DNA of 64,000 nt from Thermococcus sp. 21S9 (GCF_012027635.1 NZ_SNUS01000001.1:1550001-1614000), one strand, 5' to 3'. Shown: positions 26,590 to 35,295, counted from the stretch's first letter. Notes: generated from the sequence alone by a model not told the origin. Numbers and translations: made by a program.

Positions 26590-26976
26590 ATGGAGAAGAG
26601 GGTTGTCTACACGGAGAAGGCCCCCAAGCCGATAGGGCCCTACAGCCAGGCGATATTGGTCGAGGGCGGAAAGTTCCTGTTCGTCTCAGGCCAGATACCG
26701 ATTGACCCCGAGACCGGGGAGATAGTGGGCGAAACCATCGAGGAGCAGGCAGAGAGGGCCATAAGGAACATGCTGGCGATAGTTGAAGAGGCCGGTGGAA
26801 GCGCTGAGAACGTGGTCAAAGTTACCGCCTTCCTCAGCGACATCAACGATTATCCAAAGTTCAACGAGGTCTACGAGAGGTTCTTCTCAAAGGCGAAGCC
26901 CGCCAGGGCGGTCGTTGAAGTGGCCAACCTGCCCAAGGGCGTCAAGGTTGAGATTGAGTGCATCGCCGTCCTCTGA
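26590..26976 (+). CDS. ridA: RidA family imine/enamine deaminase
   Basis: 128 residues of the YjgF/YER057c/RidA family, which hydrolyses reactive 2-aminoacrylate and related imines. Signatures: KAPKPIGPYSQAI at the N-terminus, FVSGQIPIDPETGEI, the conserved arginine in KPARAVVEV, and VKVEIECIAVL at the end. ATG 26590 is preceded by GGAGGTGATTGAG. The three plus-strand genes from 25735 to 27369 are closely spaced and may share transcripts. Confidence 0.95.
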   Translation: MEKRVVYTEKAPKPIGPYSQAILVEGGKFLFVSGQIPIDPETGEIVGETIEEQAERAIRNMLAIVEEAGGSAENVVKVTAFLSDINDYPKFNEVYERFFSKAKPARAVVEVANLPKGVKVEIECIAVL

Positions 26977-27000
26977 TTCTTTCCCTTTTGAGGTGGAAGT

Positions 27001-27369
27001 ATGAAGGTAAGGATTAGGCGCGAGCTCTTCGAGTACCTCCTTCAGCTCGCGAGGAGCGCGTATCCCAACGAGTTCGCTGGTTTCCTGAGGGAGAAGGACG
27101 GAATCTTCGAGGAGGTTCTGATAGCCCCGAACCCGCACGCGGGGCCAAGGAGCATATTCTTCGACACGTGGATGCTCCCCTACGACGAGAGCATCAAGGG
27201 GACGGTTCACTCGCATCCGAGCCCGGCTCCGTGGCCGTCCGAGGGCGATTTGGAGTTCTTCTCGAAGTTCGGCGGGGTTCATCTCATAATAGCGTGGCCT
27301 TTCACGGAAGATAGTGTAAGGGCCTACTCGAGCGACGGCGTTGAGTTGCCAATAGAGGTTGTAGATTAA
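27001..27369 (+). CDS. JAMM/MPN+ metalloprotease
   Basis: 122-residue stand-alone JAMM domain. The zinc motif is intact: Glu in NEFAGFL (about 24), then HSHPSPAPWPSEGD (HxH...S..D, about 64-77). Archaeal JAMM proteins cut ubiquitin-like SAMP conjugates or act on sulfur-carrier proteins; that role is inferred. It starts 24 bases after ridA, behind GAGGTGG. Confidence 0.92.
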   Translation: MKVRIRRELFEYLLQLARSAYPNEFAGFLREKDGIFEEVLIAPNPHAGPRSIFFDTWMLPYDESIKGTVHSHPSPAPWPSEGDLEFFSKFGGVHLIIAWPFTEDSVRAYSSDGVELPIEVVD

Positions 27370-27370
27370 G

Positions 27371-27382
27371 TTTCATATGAAA
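27371..27382. promoter_or_regulatory. palindrome upstream of ArsR-type gene
   Basis: TTTCATATGAAA, a perfect 12-base palindrome directly upstream of the TATA-like GTTTTATTA (27384-27392) of the following regulator gene. It is placed where a factor could block or assist TFB/TBP binding. Confidence 0.45.
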
Positions 27383-27418
27383 AGTTTTATTAATCCCTGA
27401 TGCATTATCCATTCGGTG

Positions 27419-27808
27419 ATGCACGTGAAGGTCAGGGAGCTCTTTGAGAAGCTCGACGAAAGGCAGAAGAAGACCGTTATGAGGTGCGTCGAGAGGTGTG
27501 GAATCCCCGAGCTCGATGCAGACGTTGAGCCCTCCGTGGACGATGAGGCCGTGAAGTTCCTCAAGGTCCTTTCAAACCCGCTCAGGCTTGCAATTCTCAA
27601 GCTCCTCCGCGACAAGTGGCTCTGCGTGTGTCTAATTTCGGAGGCCCTCGAGCAGGACCAGACCCTCATAAGCCACCACCTGAGGACGCTCAAGTCCCTC
27701 GGCCTCGTCGAGGAGAGGAAGGAGGGAAGAATGCGCTTCTACAAAGCAAAGAGGGACGTCCTTGAAGAGTACCTCGCCAAGGTCAGGGGGGAACTCCTCG
27801 GTGAATGA
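27419..27808 (+). CDS. ArsR-family regulator with Cys pairs
   Basis: 129 residues. The C-terminal two thirds form an ArsR winged helix (FLKVLSNPLRLAILKLLRDKWLCVCLISEALEQDQTLISHHLRTLKSLGLVEERKEG split by helices). Cysteines occur as RCVERC near 22 and in CVC at the end of helix 3, the position used by ArsR/SmtB metal or thiol sensors. It may therefore sense metal or redox state. Start is ATG 27419; GTG 27425, four bases behind GGTGAT, is equally possible. It overlaps the start of mazG. Confidence 0.88.
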   Translation: MHVKVRELFEKLDERQKKTVMRCVERCGIPELDADVEPSVDDEAVKFLKVLSNPLRLAILKLLRDKWLCVCLISEALEQDQTLISHHLRTLKSLGLVEERKEGRMRFYKAKRDVLEEYLAKVRGELLGE

Positions 27809-28103
27809 ATGGCAGAAGCTCGTTGACGAGCTAATTCAAGAACTCGGTGGTTATTGGAAGCCCTTCGAGATGTTCACCGCACTAACGGAGGAACTTGGTG
27901 AGCTTGCAGACGCCATGCTCGGCTACGAGGGAATCAAAGGAAAAGCCGACGAGGAAAAACTCCGTGAGGAACTTGGCGATGTTCTCTTCGCCCTCCTCTG
28001 CATAGCCAACCACTACGGGATAGACGCGGGAGAAGCCCTCAAGCTGAGCGTTGAGAAATACCGTGCAAGGGATTCCAAATCAGAGAGTTCGAAAACTCGG
28101 TAA
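27801..28103 (+). CDS. mazG: MazG-type nucleotide pyrophosphohydrolase; GTG start
   Basis: 100 residues with the MazG metal-binding pattern LTEELGELADAM and EELGDVLFALL (EExxE...ExxD). Such enzymes hydrolyse non-canonical or excess NTPs to NMP and pyrophosphate. I start at GTG 27801, which overlaps the ArsR stop; the ORF open upstream lies wholly inside the ArsR gene. Short single-domain form, as often in archaea. Confidence 0.88.
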   Translation: MNEWQKLVDELIQELGGYWKPFEMFTALTEELGELADAMLGYEGIKGKADEEKLREELGDVLFALLCIANHYGIDAGEALKLSVEKYRARDSKSESSKTR

Positions 28104-28232
28104 TTATGCCTGAGTAAAAGCCTTCTGTCTTAACACTTTGTTCTACATTTTTCCCCGCAGTCTCCGTTGCATCGGCGCTTTAGAATAACCGAATGACCGA
28201 TAAATGCTTTCAAAAACGAAATATTTTTATAG

Positions 28233-28246
28233 GAGTTGGCAAACTC
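28233..28246. promoter_or_regulatory. inverted repeat at the Lrp-family promoter
   Basis: GAGTT GGCA AACTC, perfect 5-base arms, right after the TATA-like ATATTTTTAT (28221-28230) and over the expected transcription start. Lrp-type proteins often repress their own genes from such a site. The rest of the 28104-28274 gap shows nothing else. Confidence 0.45.
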
Positions 28247-28274
28247 TCCCAGTAACTAAAACGGAGGTGAGCAA

Positions 28275-28724
28275 ATGAGCGATAAAATAACCGCCGTTGA
28301 CCTTCGGATTTTGAAGTTGCTCGCCAAGAACGCCCGTCTCACTTACAAGGAGCTTGCCGAGCTTCTCGGTACCACGAGGCAGAGGATATCCAGGAGAATG
28401 AACCGCCTCGAGCAGAACGGCGTCATCCTGAAGTACACCGTTATCCCCAACTATGATGCCCTCGGTTATATACATGTTATCCTCGGTGTTACTGTTAGGC
28501 CGGATGTGGACGTCGGTGAGCTAATCGCTACCCTCAAGGAGGACGAGAACGTCAAGATAATCCAGCGTGCCCTCGGTTCCCACAACCTGGTTCTGCACAT
28601 AATCGGCCCGAAGGACATGAGGGAACTTGAGAAGATTATAGCGGAAGTCACCAAGAAGATACCGGGAATAGAGCACCTTGACATAACCTTCGTCACCGAG
28701 ACCGTCAAATTCGAGGCCCTCTGA
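28275..28724 (+). CDS. Lrp/AsnC-family transcription regulator
   Basis: 149 residues. N-terminal HTH (about 5-55; LRILKLLAKNARLTYKELAELLGTTRQRISRRMNRLEQNGVI) and C-terminal RAM ligand-binding/oligomerisation domain (about 62-145; VILGVTVRPDVDVGELIATL...VKIIQRALGSHNLVLHIIG). Ligand unknown, probably an amino acid or small metabolite. ATG 28275 follows GGAGGTGAG. Monocistronic with T-rich TTTTTCTTCT after the stop. Confidence 0.92.
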   Translation: MSDKITAVDLRILKLLAKNARLTYKELAELLGTTRQRISRRMNRLEQNGVILKYTVIPNYDALGYIHVILGVTVRPDVDVGELIATLKEDENVKIIQRALGSHNLVLHIIGPKDMRELEKIIAEVTKKIPGIEHLDITFVTETVKFEAL

Positions 28725-28791
28725 TTTTTCTTCTACCTCGTTAGGGGAAAGTGTAATAAACCCCCTTCATAACTCACCCCAGGTGTCAGGG

Positions 28792-29505
28792 ATGCTTGAG
28801 AGGCTCATCACTGACGTTGCAGTCGTTGCAGTGCTTGGCGTAGGCTCGTACAAGTTCGGGGCCCTTGACGGAAAGGGGGCGGTCTCGGCATCCCTACTCG
28901 GTCTGGCCGTCATCGAGCTCGGTGGCATTTATCCATTCCTGGCGCTCCTCGCCTTCGTGGTCCTCGGTGTTCTTGCAACCAAATACCGCTACGATGAAAA
29001 GCGGAAGAAGGGCGTTGCGCAGTCCAACGGGGGTGTAAGAAGCTGGGGCAACGTGATTGGCAACGGCCTTGCGGTGGTTCTTTTCCTCCTTCTCGAGAAG
29101 CTCTCCATGATGGACACCTTCTGGGCGGCGACCTTCTCGGCGATAGCGACCGTGAACGGTGACACCTTGGCGAGTGAACTCGGAAAGGTCTTCGGCAGAA
29201 AGCCGAGGCTCATCACAAACCTTAAACCTGCAAGGCCGGGAACCAACGGAGCAATCTCACTCGCCGGTGAGCTCTTCGCCCTCCTTGGTTGCCTGGTGAT
29301 AGCGCTGTTTGCCCTCCCGCTGACGGCCCACAAAACTCAGATGTTCCTGGCCGTTGTGCTCGGTGGTTTCATCGGGGTCAACCTCGACAGCCTCATAGGG
29401 GCGACGCTTGAGAACAAGGGTGTTACCGACAACAACTCGACGAACTTCCTCGCGAGCCTGCTCGGTGGCCTCGCCGGAGCGGGGATATTCTACCTCCTTT
29501 CGTGA
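28792..29505 (+). CDS. DUF92 family membrane protein
   Basis: 237 residues with about six to seven membrane helices and the DUF92/TIGR00297 signature GDTLASELGKVFGRKPRLITNLKPARPGTNG (about 118-148). The same family includes plant VTE6, which phosphorylates phytyl phosphate with CTP; an isoprenoid-phosphate kinase role in archaeal lipid metabolism is therefore conceivable but unproven. ATG 28792 is behind AGGTGTCAGGG; the GTG at 28783 is within that site. Confidence 0.85.
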   Translation: MLERLITDVAVVAVLGVGSYKFGALDGKGAVSASLLGLAVIELGGIYPFLALLAFVVLGVLATKYRYDEKRKKGVAQSNGGVRSWGNVIGNGLAVVLFLLLEKLSMMDTFWAATFSAIATVNGDTLASELGKVFGRKPRLITNLKPARPGTNGAISLAGELFALLGCLVIALFALPLTAHKTQMFLAVVLGGFIGVNLDSLIGATLENKGVTDNNSTNFLASLLGGLAGAGIFYLLS

Positions 29506-29538
29506 GTTTTAAGAACCTCTTCTCCAGAAACCGAAACG

Positions 29539-29596
29539 GCGGATGATGACTACGGCGGATTCCCGAGCGGTGAGGACGACCTTAGGGTCTGACGCC
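29539..29596 (+). ncRNA. C/D box sRNA
   Basis: Plus strand: C box ATGATGA (29543-29549), 13-base guide CTACGGCGGATTC, D' box CCGA (29563-29566), C' box GTGAGGA (29570-29576), 12-base guide CGACCTTAGGGT, D box CTGA (29589-29592). GGCG before C and CGCC after D form a terminal stem. TATA-like TTTTAAG (29507-29513) gives a start near 29535. The second guide contains the complement of CCTAAGGT, which also occurs in the conserved helix 69 region of 23S rRNA, a possible target. Confidence 0.8.
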
Positions 29597-29613
29597 AGAA
29601 AAAGAAAAGGGGG

Positions 29614-30666
29614 TCACTCCCCCTTCTCGTTCTCCCTCAGGAACTCCTCGTAAACCTCCCATAGGGAAACGAGCGTCGCCGGAATGCCGTGCTCTGTGGC
29701 GAAGGTCATATACGGGGCCAAGTCGACAACGTAGTCAGCGAACCGGAACAGACCGCGCGGGATTCCCTCGCGCGAGCCGATGAAGACAACTACCTCCCTC
29801 GCGTGGTGCAGGTCCCTGGCGAGCTCCTCCTTGACCTCTGCCAGGGTCGGTCCCTTCGGGTCTGTGATTATGAGCAGTCTCTTGTTCCTCCTCTTGTCGC
29901 GAATCACCTGGTAGAGGTCCCAGAGCGAGACTGGAACCTTCTCCACCTTCCAGGGATAGGCCTCGCGCTGTATCTTGTAACGGCTCTCCTGGCCTGCCTT
30001 GACGCCCCTCAGGAACTCCATCAGCTCGAAGGCGTCCATCTTCTCCTTGGGCGCTATTATGAGCTCCTTGACCTCGAAGGCCTGTGCCGCGCGACCTATC
30101 TTCTCGCCGAACTTCCTGCAGGCTTTATAATCGCCCCAGTAGGGCATCTGAACTATCGTCAGCTTCCTGAAGAGCTTCCTCGCGTCAATCTTGTCTGGAG
30201 TGTACTTCCTGTATTCCTCGCCGGGGAGGACGGAGATGTAGGCTTTGTCGCCGATTATCTCGACCTGGACGACCTTGTCGGGCCAGCTGAGGTTCACGTC
30301 GGCGTTGGTGAGTTCCTTGATTTTGGCCCCAAGAACCCGGTTCACATCTATGCTCGAGAAGTCGTGCTTCCCGCGCCTCTTGGTTTTGACGGCGTAGGTC
30401 TCGTTCTCGCCGATGAGGTGTGCAATCTTCTCGGCGCTCTCGGCTATCTTATCGAGGTCGGCCTCGGTCTCGACCAGAACCGGAATCACCCTCTCGACCT
30501 CGGGAATCTCGAGGAGCTTTTCGAGGGCATTTTCATCGGCCTCAACTAAAACCAATCCCGTGTAGCCCATCGGCGCAATCCAGACCTCTGCATCGGGGAT
30601 TGCCTCCCTGATGTAGTTGCCGGCAACGGCCTCCATGTCGCGCTGGGTCTTGACGAGGAACTTCAT
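29614..30666 (-). CDS. THUMP-domain protein with SPOUT-like C-terminus
   Basis: 350 residues of the COG1818-type RNA-binding family. The N-terminal half (about 60-165) is a THUMP-like region (EKIAHLIGENETYAVKTKRRGKHDFSSIDVNRVLG). The C-terminal half ends with GSREGIPRGLFRFADYVVDLAPYMTFATEHGIPATLVSLWEVY, resembling the knotted SAM-binding part of SPOUT methyltransferases. Likely an RNA modification protein; substrate unknown. Start ATG 30666 behind GGGGTGAGAGA with TATA-like CTTTTTAAAAG upstream. Confidence 0.82.
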   Translation of the reverse strand: MKFLVKTQRDMEAVAGNYIREAIPDAEVWIAPMGYTGLVLVEADENALEKLLEIPEVERVIPVLVETEADLDKIAESAEKIAHLIGENETYAVKTKRRGKHDFSSIDVNRVLGAKIKELTNADVNLSWPDKVVQVEIIGDKAYISVLPGEEYRKYTPDKIDARKLFRKLTIVQMPYWGDYKACRKFGEKIGRAAQAFEVKELIIAPKEKMDAFELMEFLRGVKAGQESRYKIQREAYPWKVEKVPVSLWDLYQVIRDKRRNKRLLIITDPKGPTLAEVKEELARDLHHAREVVVFIGSREGIPRGLFRFADYVVDLAPYMTFATEHGIPATLVSLWEVYEEFLRENEKGE

Positions 30667-30714
30667 TCTCTCACCCCTCTGGAGTTGGAAGGGCTTTTAA
30701 AAAGGTTCTCGATT

Positions 30715-31797
30715 TCAAAGCTCCCTGAAAACCCTCTCAAGAACAGGGTCTGGGATTCTATACCCTTCCCCCGTCTTCTCAACGTAGCCAGACTTAACGA
30801 GGTTCTCCAGGAGCGCCGAAAAGTTGGAGTCGTTGATATAGCCGAGCTTCATCGTCACGTAGTCCTTGATGTCCCTCCAGCGGGAATAGCCGAGCGCTAC
30901 CGCCTTCAGAATCACCCGATAGCGCGGGCTGTATGAGAACAGCCTTGAGAGCTCCCTGCCGACTACCGTTCTGGCTTCCTTCAGAACCTCCGCGATGGCA
31001 TCGTCATGACCGAGGTTGCGGGTTGTCCTGACGTATCCGTAGAGGGCAAGCCAGCCGGGTATGCCGTCGAGTTCCTCTACGGCCTTCTTAAGTTCATCGT
31101 CTCCCACCGGGACACCTGCCTCCTCAAAGCCTCTCCTGAGGAACTCCTCGCTCAGCTCGGGCGGGAACCTCTTGAGCTCGATGTCGTGGTGGTACCTGCC
31201 GAAGAGGGGCGCGTCCGGGTCGTGAAACTTTAGGAAATCGAAGAGCAGACCGACCTCTGAGCCGGTAAGTACGAAGGTTAGGTTTTCAAGGTTGTCCACG
31301 GCGTAGGCTATTATGCCGTCGTACCTCGTTGCACCGCCGAACCTGAGGTACTGAGCCTCGTCGAAGGCTATAATCAACCGACCTTTTCTCTCCCCATATT
31401 CGTTGAGGGCCTCGAGCAGTTCCGTGAGAGAGAAACCCTTGGGGGAAACTTCAATCCTCAGGCCCGAAACGGCTATACCGCGAATTCTTGAGAGAAAATC
31501 CTTGAGCTCCTCCAGAAGCCGACGTCTGCCTTCCAAAGACGAGACAATCGCCCTTCCTATCGCGTACCTGCTCACGGAGGAATACTCGGAATAAGTCTTT
31601 CTCACGTCAACCTTCACCGAAGGATAAGGAAGCTCGTTGAGCGCGACGTTGAGGAGCGAGCTTTTGCCAAGTCTCCTGATGCCCAACAGCAGTATAAGCC
31701 TCTCCCCGCGCTCAACGGCGTGTTTAATCTCTCTCAGCTCCTCATCTCTGTCAAAGAGTTCCTCCCGTTTGGTCTTTGGATAGGGTGAGAACAGCAC
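30715..31797 (-). CDS. archaeal AAA ATPase with C-terminal winged helix
   Basis: 360-residue member of the archaeal STAND/MJ-type ATPase group. Walker A LGIRRLGKSSLLN (about 38-50), Walker B LIIAFDEAQYL, sensor LTGSEVG, and a C-terminal region with a winged-helix look (SRWRDIKDYVTMKLGYINDSNFSALLENLVKSGYVEK). The family is common in hyperthermophiles and is suspected in signalling or mobile-element biology; function is not known. Start GTG 31797 lies six bases behind GGGGGTG; GTG 31806 is inside that site. The promoter carries an exceptional palindrome. Confidence 0.85.
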   Translation of the reverse strand: MLFSPYPKTKREELFDRDEELREIKHAVERGERLILLLGIRRLGKSSLLNVALNELPYPSVKVDVRKTYSEYSSVSRYAIGRAIVSSLEGRRRLLEELKDFLSRIRGIAVSGLRIEVSPKGFSLTELLEALNEYGERKGRLIIAFDEAQYLRFGGATRYDGIIAYAVDNLENLTFVLTGSEVGLLFDFLKFHDPDAPLFGRYHHDIELKRFPPELSEEFLRRGFEEAGVPVGDDELKKAVEELDGIPGWLALYGYVRTTRNLGHDDAIAEVLKEARTVVGRELSRLFSYSPRYRVILKAVALGYSRWRDIKDYVTMKLGYINDSNFSALLENLVKSGYVEKTGEGYRIPDPVLERVFREL

Positions 31798-31836
31798 AAC
31801 TTGCACCCCCGCAAGTTACTTGTAGGGGTGCAAGTT
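31798..31836. promoter_or_regulatory. 39-base nested palindrome at the ATPase promoter
   Basis: Perfect 12-base arms AACTTGCACCCC (31798-31809) and GGGGTGCAAGTT (31825-31836) flank an inner perfect palindrome CAAGT-T-ACTTG (31812-31822). The outer arm overlaps the TATA-like TTATTAAC (31840-31833) and the other end touches the start codon. Such a symmetric element over TATA box and transcription start is a strong repressor-operator candidate, or a leader hairpin hiding the ribosome-binding site. Confidence 0.72.
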
Positions 31837-31897
31837 AATAAGCCTTTTGGAACGCGTGGGTAATTTGCCAGAGAGGAACCAGAAAAGAGATTTTTCA

Positions 31898-31915
31898 GGA
31901 GGCCATCAGGCCTCC
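31898..31915 (-). terminator. stem-loop at the end of rps3ae
   Basis: GGAGGCC ATCA GGCCTCC, perfect 7-base arms with a 4-base loop overlapping the rps3ae stop codon, followed on the minus strand by CTGAAAAATCTCTTTTC. A 3' stabilising or terminating structure for the ribosomal operon message is plausible. Confidence 0.4.
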
Positions 31916-32508
31916 GGCTCGGCGAGAACCTTAATCTTCCTAACCTCGGCGCGCTTAATCGGGTATATCTTCCTCGCTTCCTTGGCAATCTCTTGGGCAA
32001 TCTGGCCGTTGACAGACTGGAGGACGAAGTCGGCGAAGTTGAGTTCCTCGGCCTTCTTGTAGATGATGTCCTGCATTATCTTCCTTATGGCCCTCTCCTG
32101 GCTGGTCTGAATGCGCCTGTAGGCGATAACCATGCCCATAACGCGGAGCTTGTAGCCGTCCTTGGTGGTGATGTTGAAAATTCCGTCAACGCGAGTGGTT
32201 CTTCTCCTGACTAGACTCCTTATGTAGCTCCTCGCGAGGGTGTGGCCCTTGAACTTGGTGTAAGCGTTCTGGCCCTTGACGTCGTAAACCTGGAAGTAGA
32301 GCTTGACGTGGCTCTTGGTGAAGTCACCGGTGAGGTCCCTAAGGGTCGTCTCGATAACCCTTCCAACGACCTTCTCCGGCTCGTCGGCCGGGGTGAGGCC
32401 AATCTCCTTGCTTCCGAAGAACTCCGGAGCGTAAATCACGAACCAGTCTTTCATCTTCCACTTATCCTTGGTAGCGGCTGCCCTACGCCTTGGGTTACCC
32501 CTTGCCAT
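31906..32508 (-). CDS. rps3ae: 30S ribosomal protein S3Ae (eS1)
   Basis: 200 residues, the archaeal/eukaryotic small-subunit protein eS1. Typical features: basic N-terminus ([30 protein letters not shown]), [56 protein letters not shown] and [15 protein letters not shown]. Full length. It lies 15 bases after pcc1 in a four-gene minus-strand cluster with S15 and GAN; ATG is behind GGAGGTG. Confidence 0.97.
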   Translation of the reverse strand: MARGNPRRRAAATKDKWKMKDWFVIYAPEFFGSKEIGLTPADEPEKVVGRVIETTLRDLTGDFTKSHVKLYFQVYDVKGQNAYTKFKGHTLARSYIRSLVRRRTTRVDGIFNITTKDGYKLRVMGMVIAYRRIQTSQERAIRKIMQDIIYKKAEELNFADFVLQSVNGQIAQEIAKEARKIYPIKRAEVRKIKVLAEPEA

Positions 32509-32523
32509 CTTAACACCTCCAAT

Positions 32524-32784
32524 TCACACCTTTTCGGTCATTTCCTCGGCGACCTTGACCGAAAACACCAAATCATCGAGCGCTTTGATGAGGGTCTCAA
32601 TCTCACCCGAGTATTTAACCTTTGTTATGACGTCTCCATCAACCCATCGGGTTCGCACATTTAAACTTTTCTTTAGCTCCGCCGGCATGGCCTCATTGTC
32701 GACCTCTATCGCCTCCGCTATTGCCCTGGCCTTGAGTTCATCGCCGTAGTGCCACCGTATCTCAACGTTCGCCTCAATCCTCAT
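32524..32784 (-). CDS. pcc1: KEOPS complex subunit Pcc1
   Basis: 86-residue dimeric subunit of KEOPS, which makes the t6A modification on tRNAs reading ANN codons. The pattern [16 protein letters not shown]...[41 protein letters not shown] is that of Pcc1. It overlaps the end of the GAN gene by 11 bases, behind GGTGAAGAG. Confidence 0.92.
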   Translation of the reverse strand: MRIEANVEIRWHYGDELKARAIAEAIEVDNEAMPAELKKSLNVRTRWVDGDVITKVKYSGEIETLIKALDDLVFSVKVAEEMTEKV

Positions 32785-34189
32785 TTCTCTTCACCTGCTT
32801 CGCCAGCGCTTCGTTGAAGTACCTGATGAACTCGTCTATCCTGCCCTTGGGGAACCTTATGCCCGCGGCAATGGCGTGGCCACCGCCTTCTCCACCGAGC
32901 TTCTCGGCGACCTCCTTCAGGGCCTCTCCAAGGTGGTAGCCCTTCTTAAGGGCCTTCTCGGTCGTCCTGGCCGATGCTTTGACGAGGTTCTCGTCCTCCT
33001 CGCTGTCCGCTATCACAACGACGGGCTTCTCGGGATTTGCCAAACCGGCGTTGATGGCCATGTTCGCCACTATGCCCACGAGTGTGTCGCGGATGTTCTT
33101 GCCGGCGTAGAAGACGTAGGCGTGCTCGCCTTCCTCGGCCATGCTCCAGTTCTGAATCAGAAACTTCCTCGCCTCTATCTGCTCCCTCTTGTAGTCCTCG
33201 AGCATCTTCCTGGCCTTCTTGTATGCGTCTTCATCGCCGAGGCATATCGCCACTCCGAGCGTTCCCGCGTTTAAACGGCCAGTAGCGTTGAGGAGTGTCG
33301 CGAACTCCCTCGCCTCGTGCCTGACGTCGCCCTCGGGATAGAGCGGGCTTATCACCACGTCGCCGATGAGCCTGTCTATTGCCTCCTTCGGCGCGGAGTG
33401 CTTTATCATGTGGACGAGCAAAGCCTCGTGGAGCTTCCGTTTTTCCTCCTCGCGGAGTTGCCAGTAGTGGACTTCCGGGTCGAAGCCCCTCGCGCGGAGC
33501 CACTCGATTGCCTTCCTCTCGTCGCCGGTAATCTCCGGTATTTCGGGATTGGTCGCGTAAGCCAACATCTGGTAGAGCGGTCTGCTCTCCCTGCCGAAGA
33601 GCCTCAACTCTTTTCTGACCTCGAGGATTCCGAGCTTTTTGCCGTCCTCAAGGATTTCAAGGTTGAGGCCGTGGAAGGTGCCGTCTATCTCCTGCATGTC
33701 TCCAACCGCGCCAACGGTCGCTACGTAGGCCAAATCCCTGTTCTTCCCGTCCATCTCCCTGGCCAGAAAGTAGGCGACGCCGGAACCGCTCAAATCGCGG
33801 ACGCTGTTGGCCCCGAAGGGAACCGGGTTGATGAGAACCTTGGATTCACTCGAGAAGTCTCCCTCCGGCGGGTGGTGGTCGGCCACGACGACCGTCCCGT
33901 CGAGCTTCTTCTCAATCAGCTCTATAGAACCGCTTCCGAGGTCGCTGAAGACGTATATCTCCCTGTTCTCCCGCGCGAGCTCGTCGATGAGTTCTTCGCT
34001 GACCTGCTTGACGATGCTGAGCTGAAACCTTCCGCCTTCCCTCGCTATCGCTTTGGCCAGAATAGCGCCGGCGGTAATCCCGTCCGCGTCGCGGTGCGAG
34101 ATTAGCCTTATGGTGTGACCTAACTCGATGTGCATCTTAATAAGCTCGGCTCCCTCGCGAACCCTCTCCAGAAAGGCTTCCCTGTCCAC
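32774..34189 (-). CDS. GINS-associated nuclease, archaeal RecJ/Cdc45-like; GTG start
   Basis: 471-residue DHH phosphoesterase matching GAN of T. kodakarensis, a 5'-3' single-strand exonuclease that binds the GINS subunit of the replicative helicase and is related to bacterial RecJ and eukaryotic Cdc45. Motifs: [12 protein letters not shown] (about 31), [25 protein letters not shown] and the C-terminal DHHA1 [13 protein letters not shown]. All catalytic motifs look intact, unlike Cdc45. Start is GTG 34189 behind GGTGATGCCCC. Its position next to S15 is the same as in T. kodakarensis. Confidence 0.93.
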   Translation of the reverse strand: MDREAFLERVREGAELIKMHIELGHTIRLISHRDADGITAGAILAKAIAREGGRFQLSIVKQVSEELIDELARENREIYVFSDLGSGSIELIEKKLDGTVVVADHHPPEGDFSSESKVLINPVPFGANSVRDLSGSGVAYFLAREMDGKNRDLAYVATVGAVGDMQEIDGTFHGLNLEILEDGKKLGILEVRKELRLFGRESRPLYQMLAYATNPEIPEITGDERKAIEWLRARGFDPEVHYWQLREEEKRKLHEALLVHMIKHSAPKEAIDRLIGDVVISPLYPEGDVRHEAREFATLLNATGRLNAGTLGVAICLGDEDAYKKARKMLEDYKREQIEARKFLIQNWSMAEEGEHAYVFYAGKNIRDTLVGIVANMAINAGLANPEKPVVVIADSEEDENLVKASARTTEKALKKGYHLGEALKEVAEKLGGEGGGHAIAAGIRFPKGRIDEFIRYFNEALAKQVKRNED

Positions 34190-34220
34190 GGGGCATCACC
34201 AAGGAAGAAGAAGGAGAGGG

Positions 34221-34676
34221 TCAGCGAACGAGGAGCTTTGCCTGCTCCGGGTCGTAGCGCCACTTCGCCGGAAGCTTTCCGGTTCTCCTGTAGTACTTGA
34301 CGAGGCGCCTAATCTTGCTCTCGGTGAGCTGGAGACCGCGCCTTGAGTGCTTGTCCTTGGGGTGCTGTTCAAGGTGCTTCCTGAGGTTGACGGCCTTCCT
34401 GATGAGGGCCATGAGGTCCTCAGGGTACTCGGGCGCGAGGCCGTTCTCCTCAAGAATCTTGGTTATCTTCTTGCCTGTGACGAGCTTAACGCTCGGTATG
34501 CCGTACTGGTCACGGAGAATCGTTCCTATCATGGCGGTGCTGTAGCCCTCTTTCCTGAGCTTAACGACGAGAGCCTCAACCTCCTCGGCGGTGTACTCCA
34601 CCCAGGTCGGCGGAGCGGTCCTTGGAGGCTTCTTTGAGCCTGACTTACCCCTCTTTCTCGCGTGCATCCTTGCCAT
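34221..34676 (-). CDS. rpsO: 30S ribosomal protein S15 (uS15)
   Basis: 151-residue archaeal S15, with the N-terminal extension typical of archaea ([34 protein letters not shown]) and the conserved RNA-binding part [36 protein letters not shown]. First gene of rpsO-GAN-pcc1-rps3ae. TATA-like GTTTTTAAAT (34752-34743) and a GC-rich leader of about 40 bases with GGGAGGTGG. Confidence 0.97.
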   Translation of the reverse strand: MARMHARKRGKSGSKKPPRTAPPTWVEYTAEEVEALVVKLRKEGYSTAMIGTILRDQYGIPSVKLVTGKKITKILEENGLAPEYPEDLMALIRKAVNLRKHLEQHPKDKHSRRGLQLTESKIRRLVKYYRRTGKLPAKWRYDPEQAKLLVR

Positions 34677-34797
34677 ACAACCACCTCCCGGTGACGGCCA
34701 GCTCCCGCCAGCCGCCCCTTCGCGTTGGGAATTGAGAATGGATTTAAAAACCTTTGCCCGGAACTGCCCCTCCCGGAGCGGGGAAAAATTGAAAACA

Positions 34798-35295
34798 CTA
34801 AAAAACCCAAATCCTCGCTTCTCTGTACTCCCTGAAGGGCATCGTCAGGAGGAGTGGCTTTATCTTCTCGAACGTTTCCGTCGGAACGTAGAACTTCACC
34901 GAGCCGTTGGGGGCTTTAAGCTCGACCGGGGTCTGACCGTTGGCCTCGTTGCCGAGGAAGCCCTTTCCGCGCTTTATGGAGGTCTCCTCAACCCTCGCCA
35001 CGAAGCTCCTCTCGCTCTCCCTCGCGTAGTCATCGGCGCGCTCTATGAAGTCCGGCGGAAGTTCAAGGGAGGAGAGGTACCTCTCAACGGCCTCTTGGTA
35101 CTCCTGACCCGCCTGGAAGGCGACGTACATGGATAGGCTTGCCCCTCCGTACATGAGTCCCCTGTTCAGGGCGTCGCCCCACGTTCCCTCCTTCATTCTG
35201 ATGTAGTAGACCTTATCTCCCACAACGGCCCATATTCCAAACTTGGGTCTTCCCCTCGCTATCTCCTGAACTGGAACTATCAGCTGTGGCTCCAT
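34798..35295 (-). CDS. unknown cytosolic protein, 165 aa
   Basis: I do not recognise it. It has a beta-rich start ([42 protein letters not shown]), a small hydrophobic Gly/Ala segment ([28 protein letters not shown]), and a final strand-rich part. No signal peptide or conserved catalytic motif. ATG 35295 is six bases behind GGGTGA. It lies just after the calcium-repeat operon on the same strand (54 bases), so it may be a trailing gene of that operon. A T-rich tract follows the stop. Confidence 0.72.
   Translation of the reverse strand: MEPQLIVPVQEIARGRPKFGIWAVVGDKVYYIRMKEGTWGDALNRGLMYGGASLSMYVAFQAGQEYQEAVERYLSSLELPPDFIERADDYARESERSFVARVEETSIKRGKGFLGNEANGQTPVELKAPNGSVKFYVPTETFEKIKPLLLTMPFREYREARIWVF

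Noticed and set aside
27762-27800. MazG start at 27762
   Set aside because: That segment lies wholly within the ArsR gene in another frame and precedes the conserved MazG N-terminus; GTG 27801 fits better.
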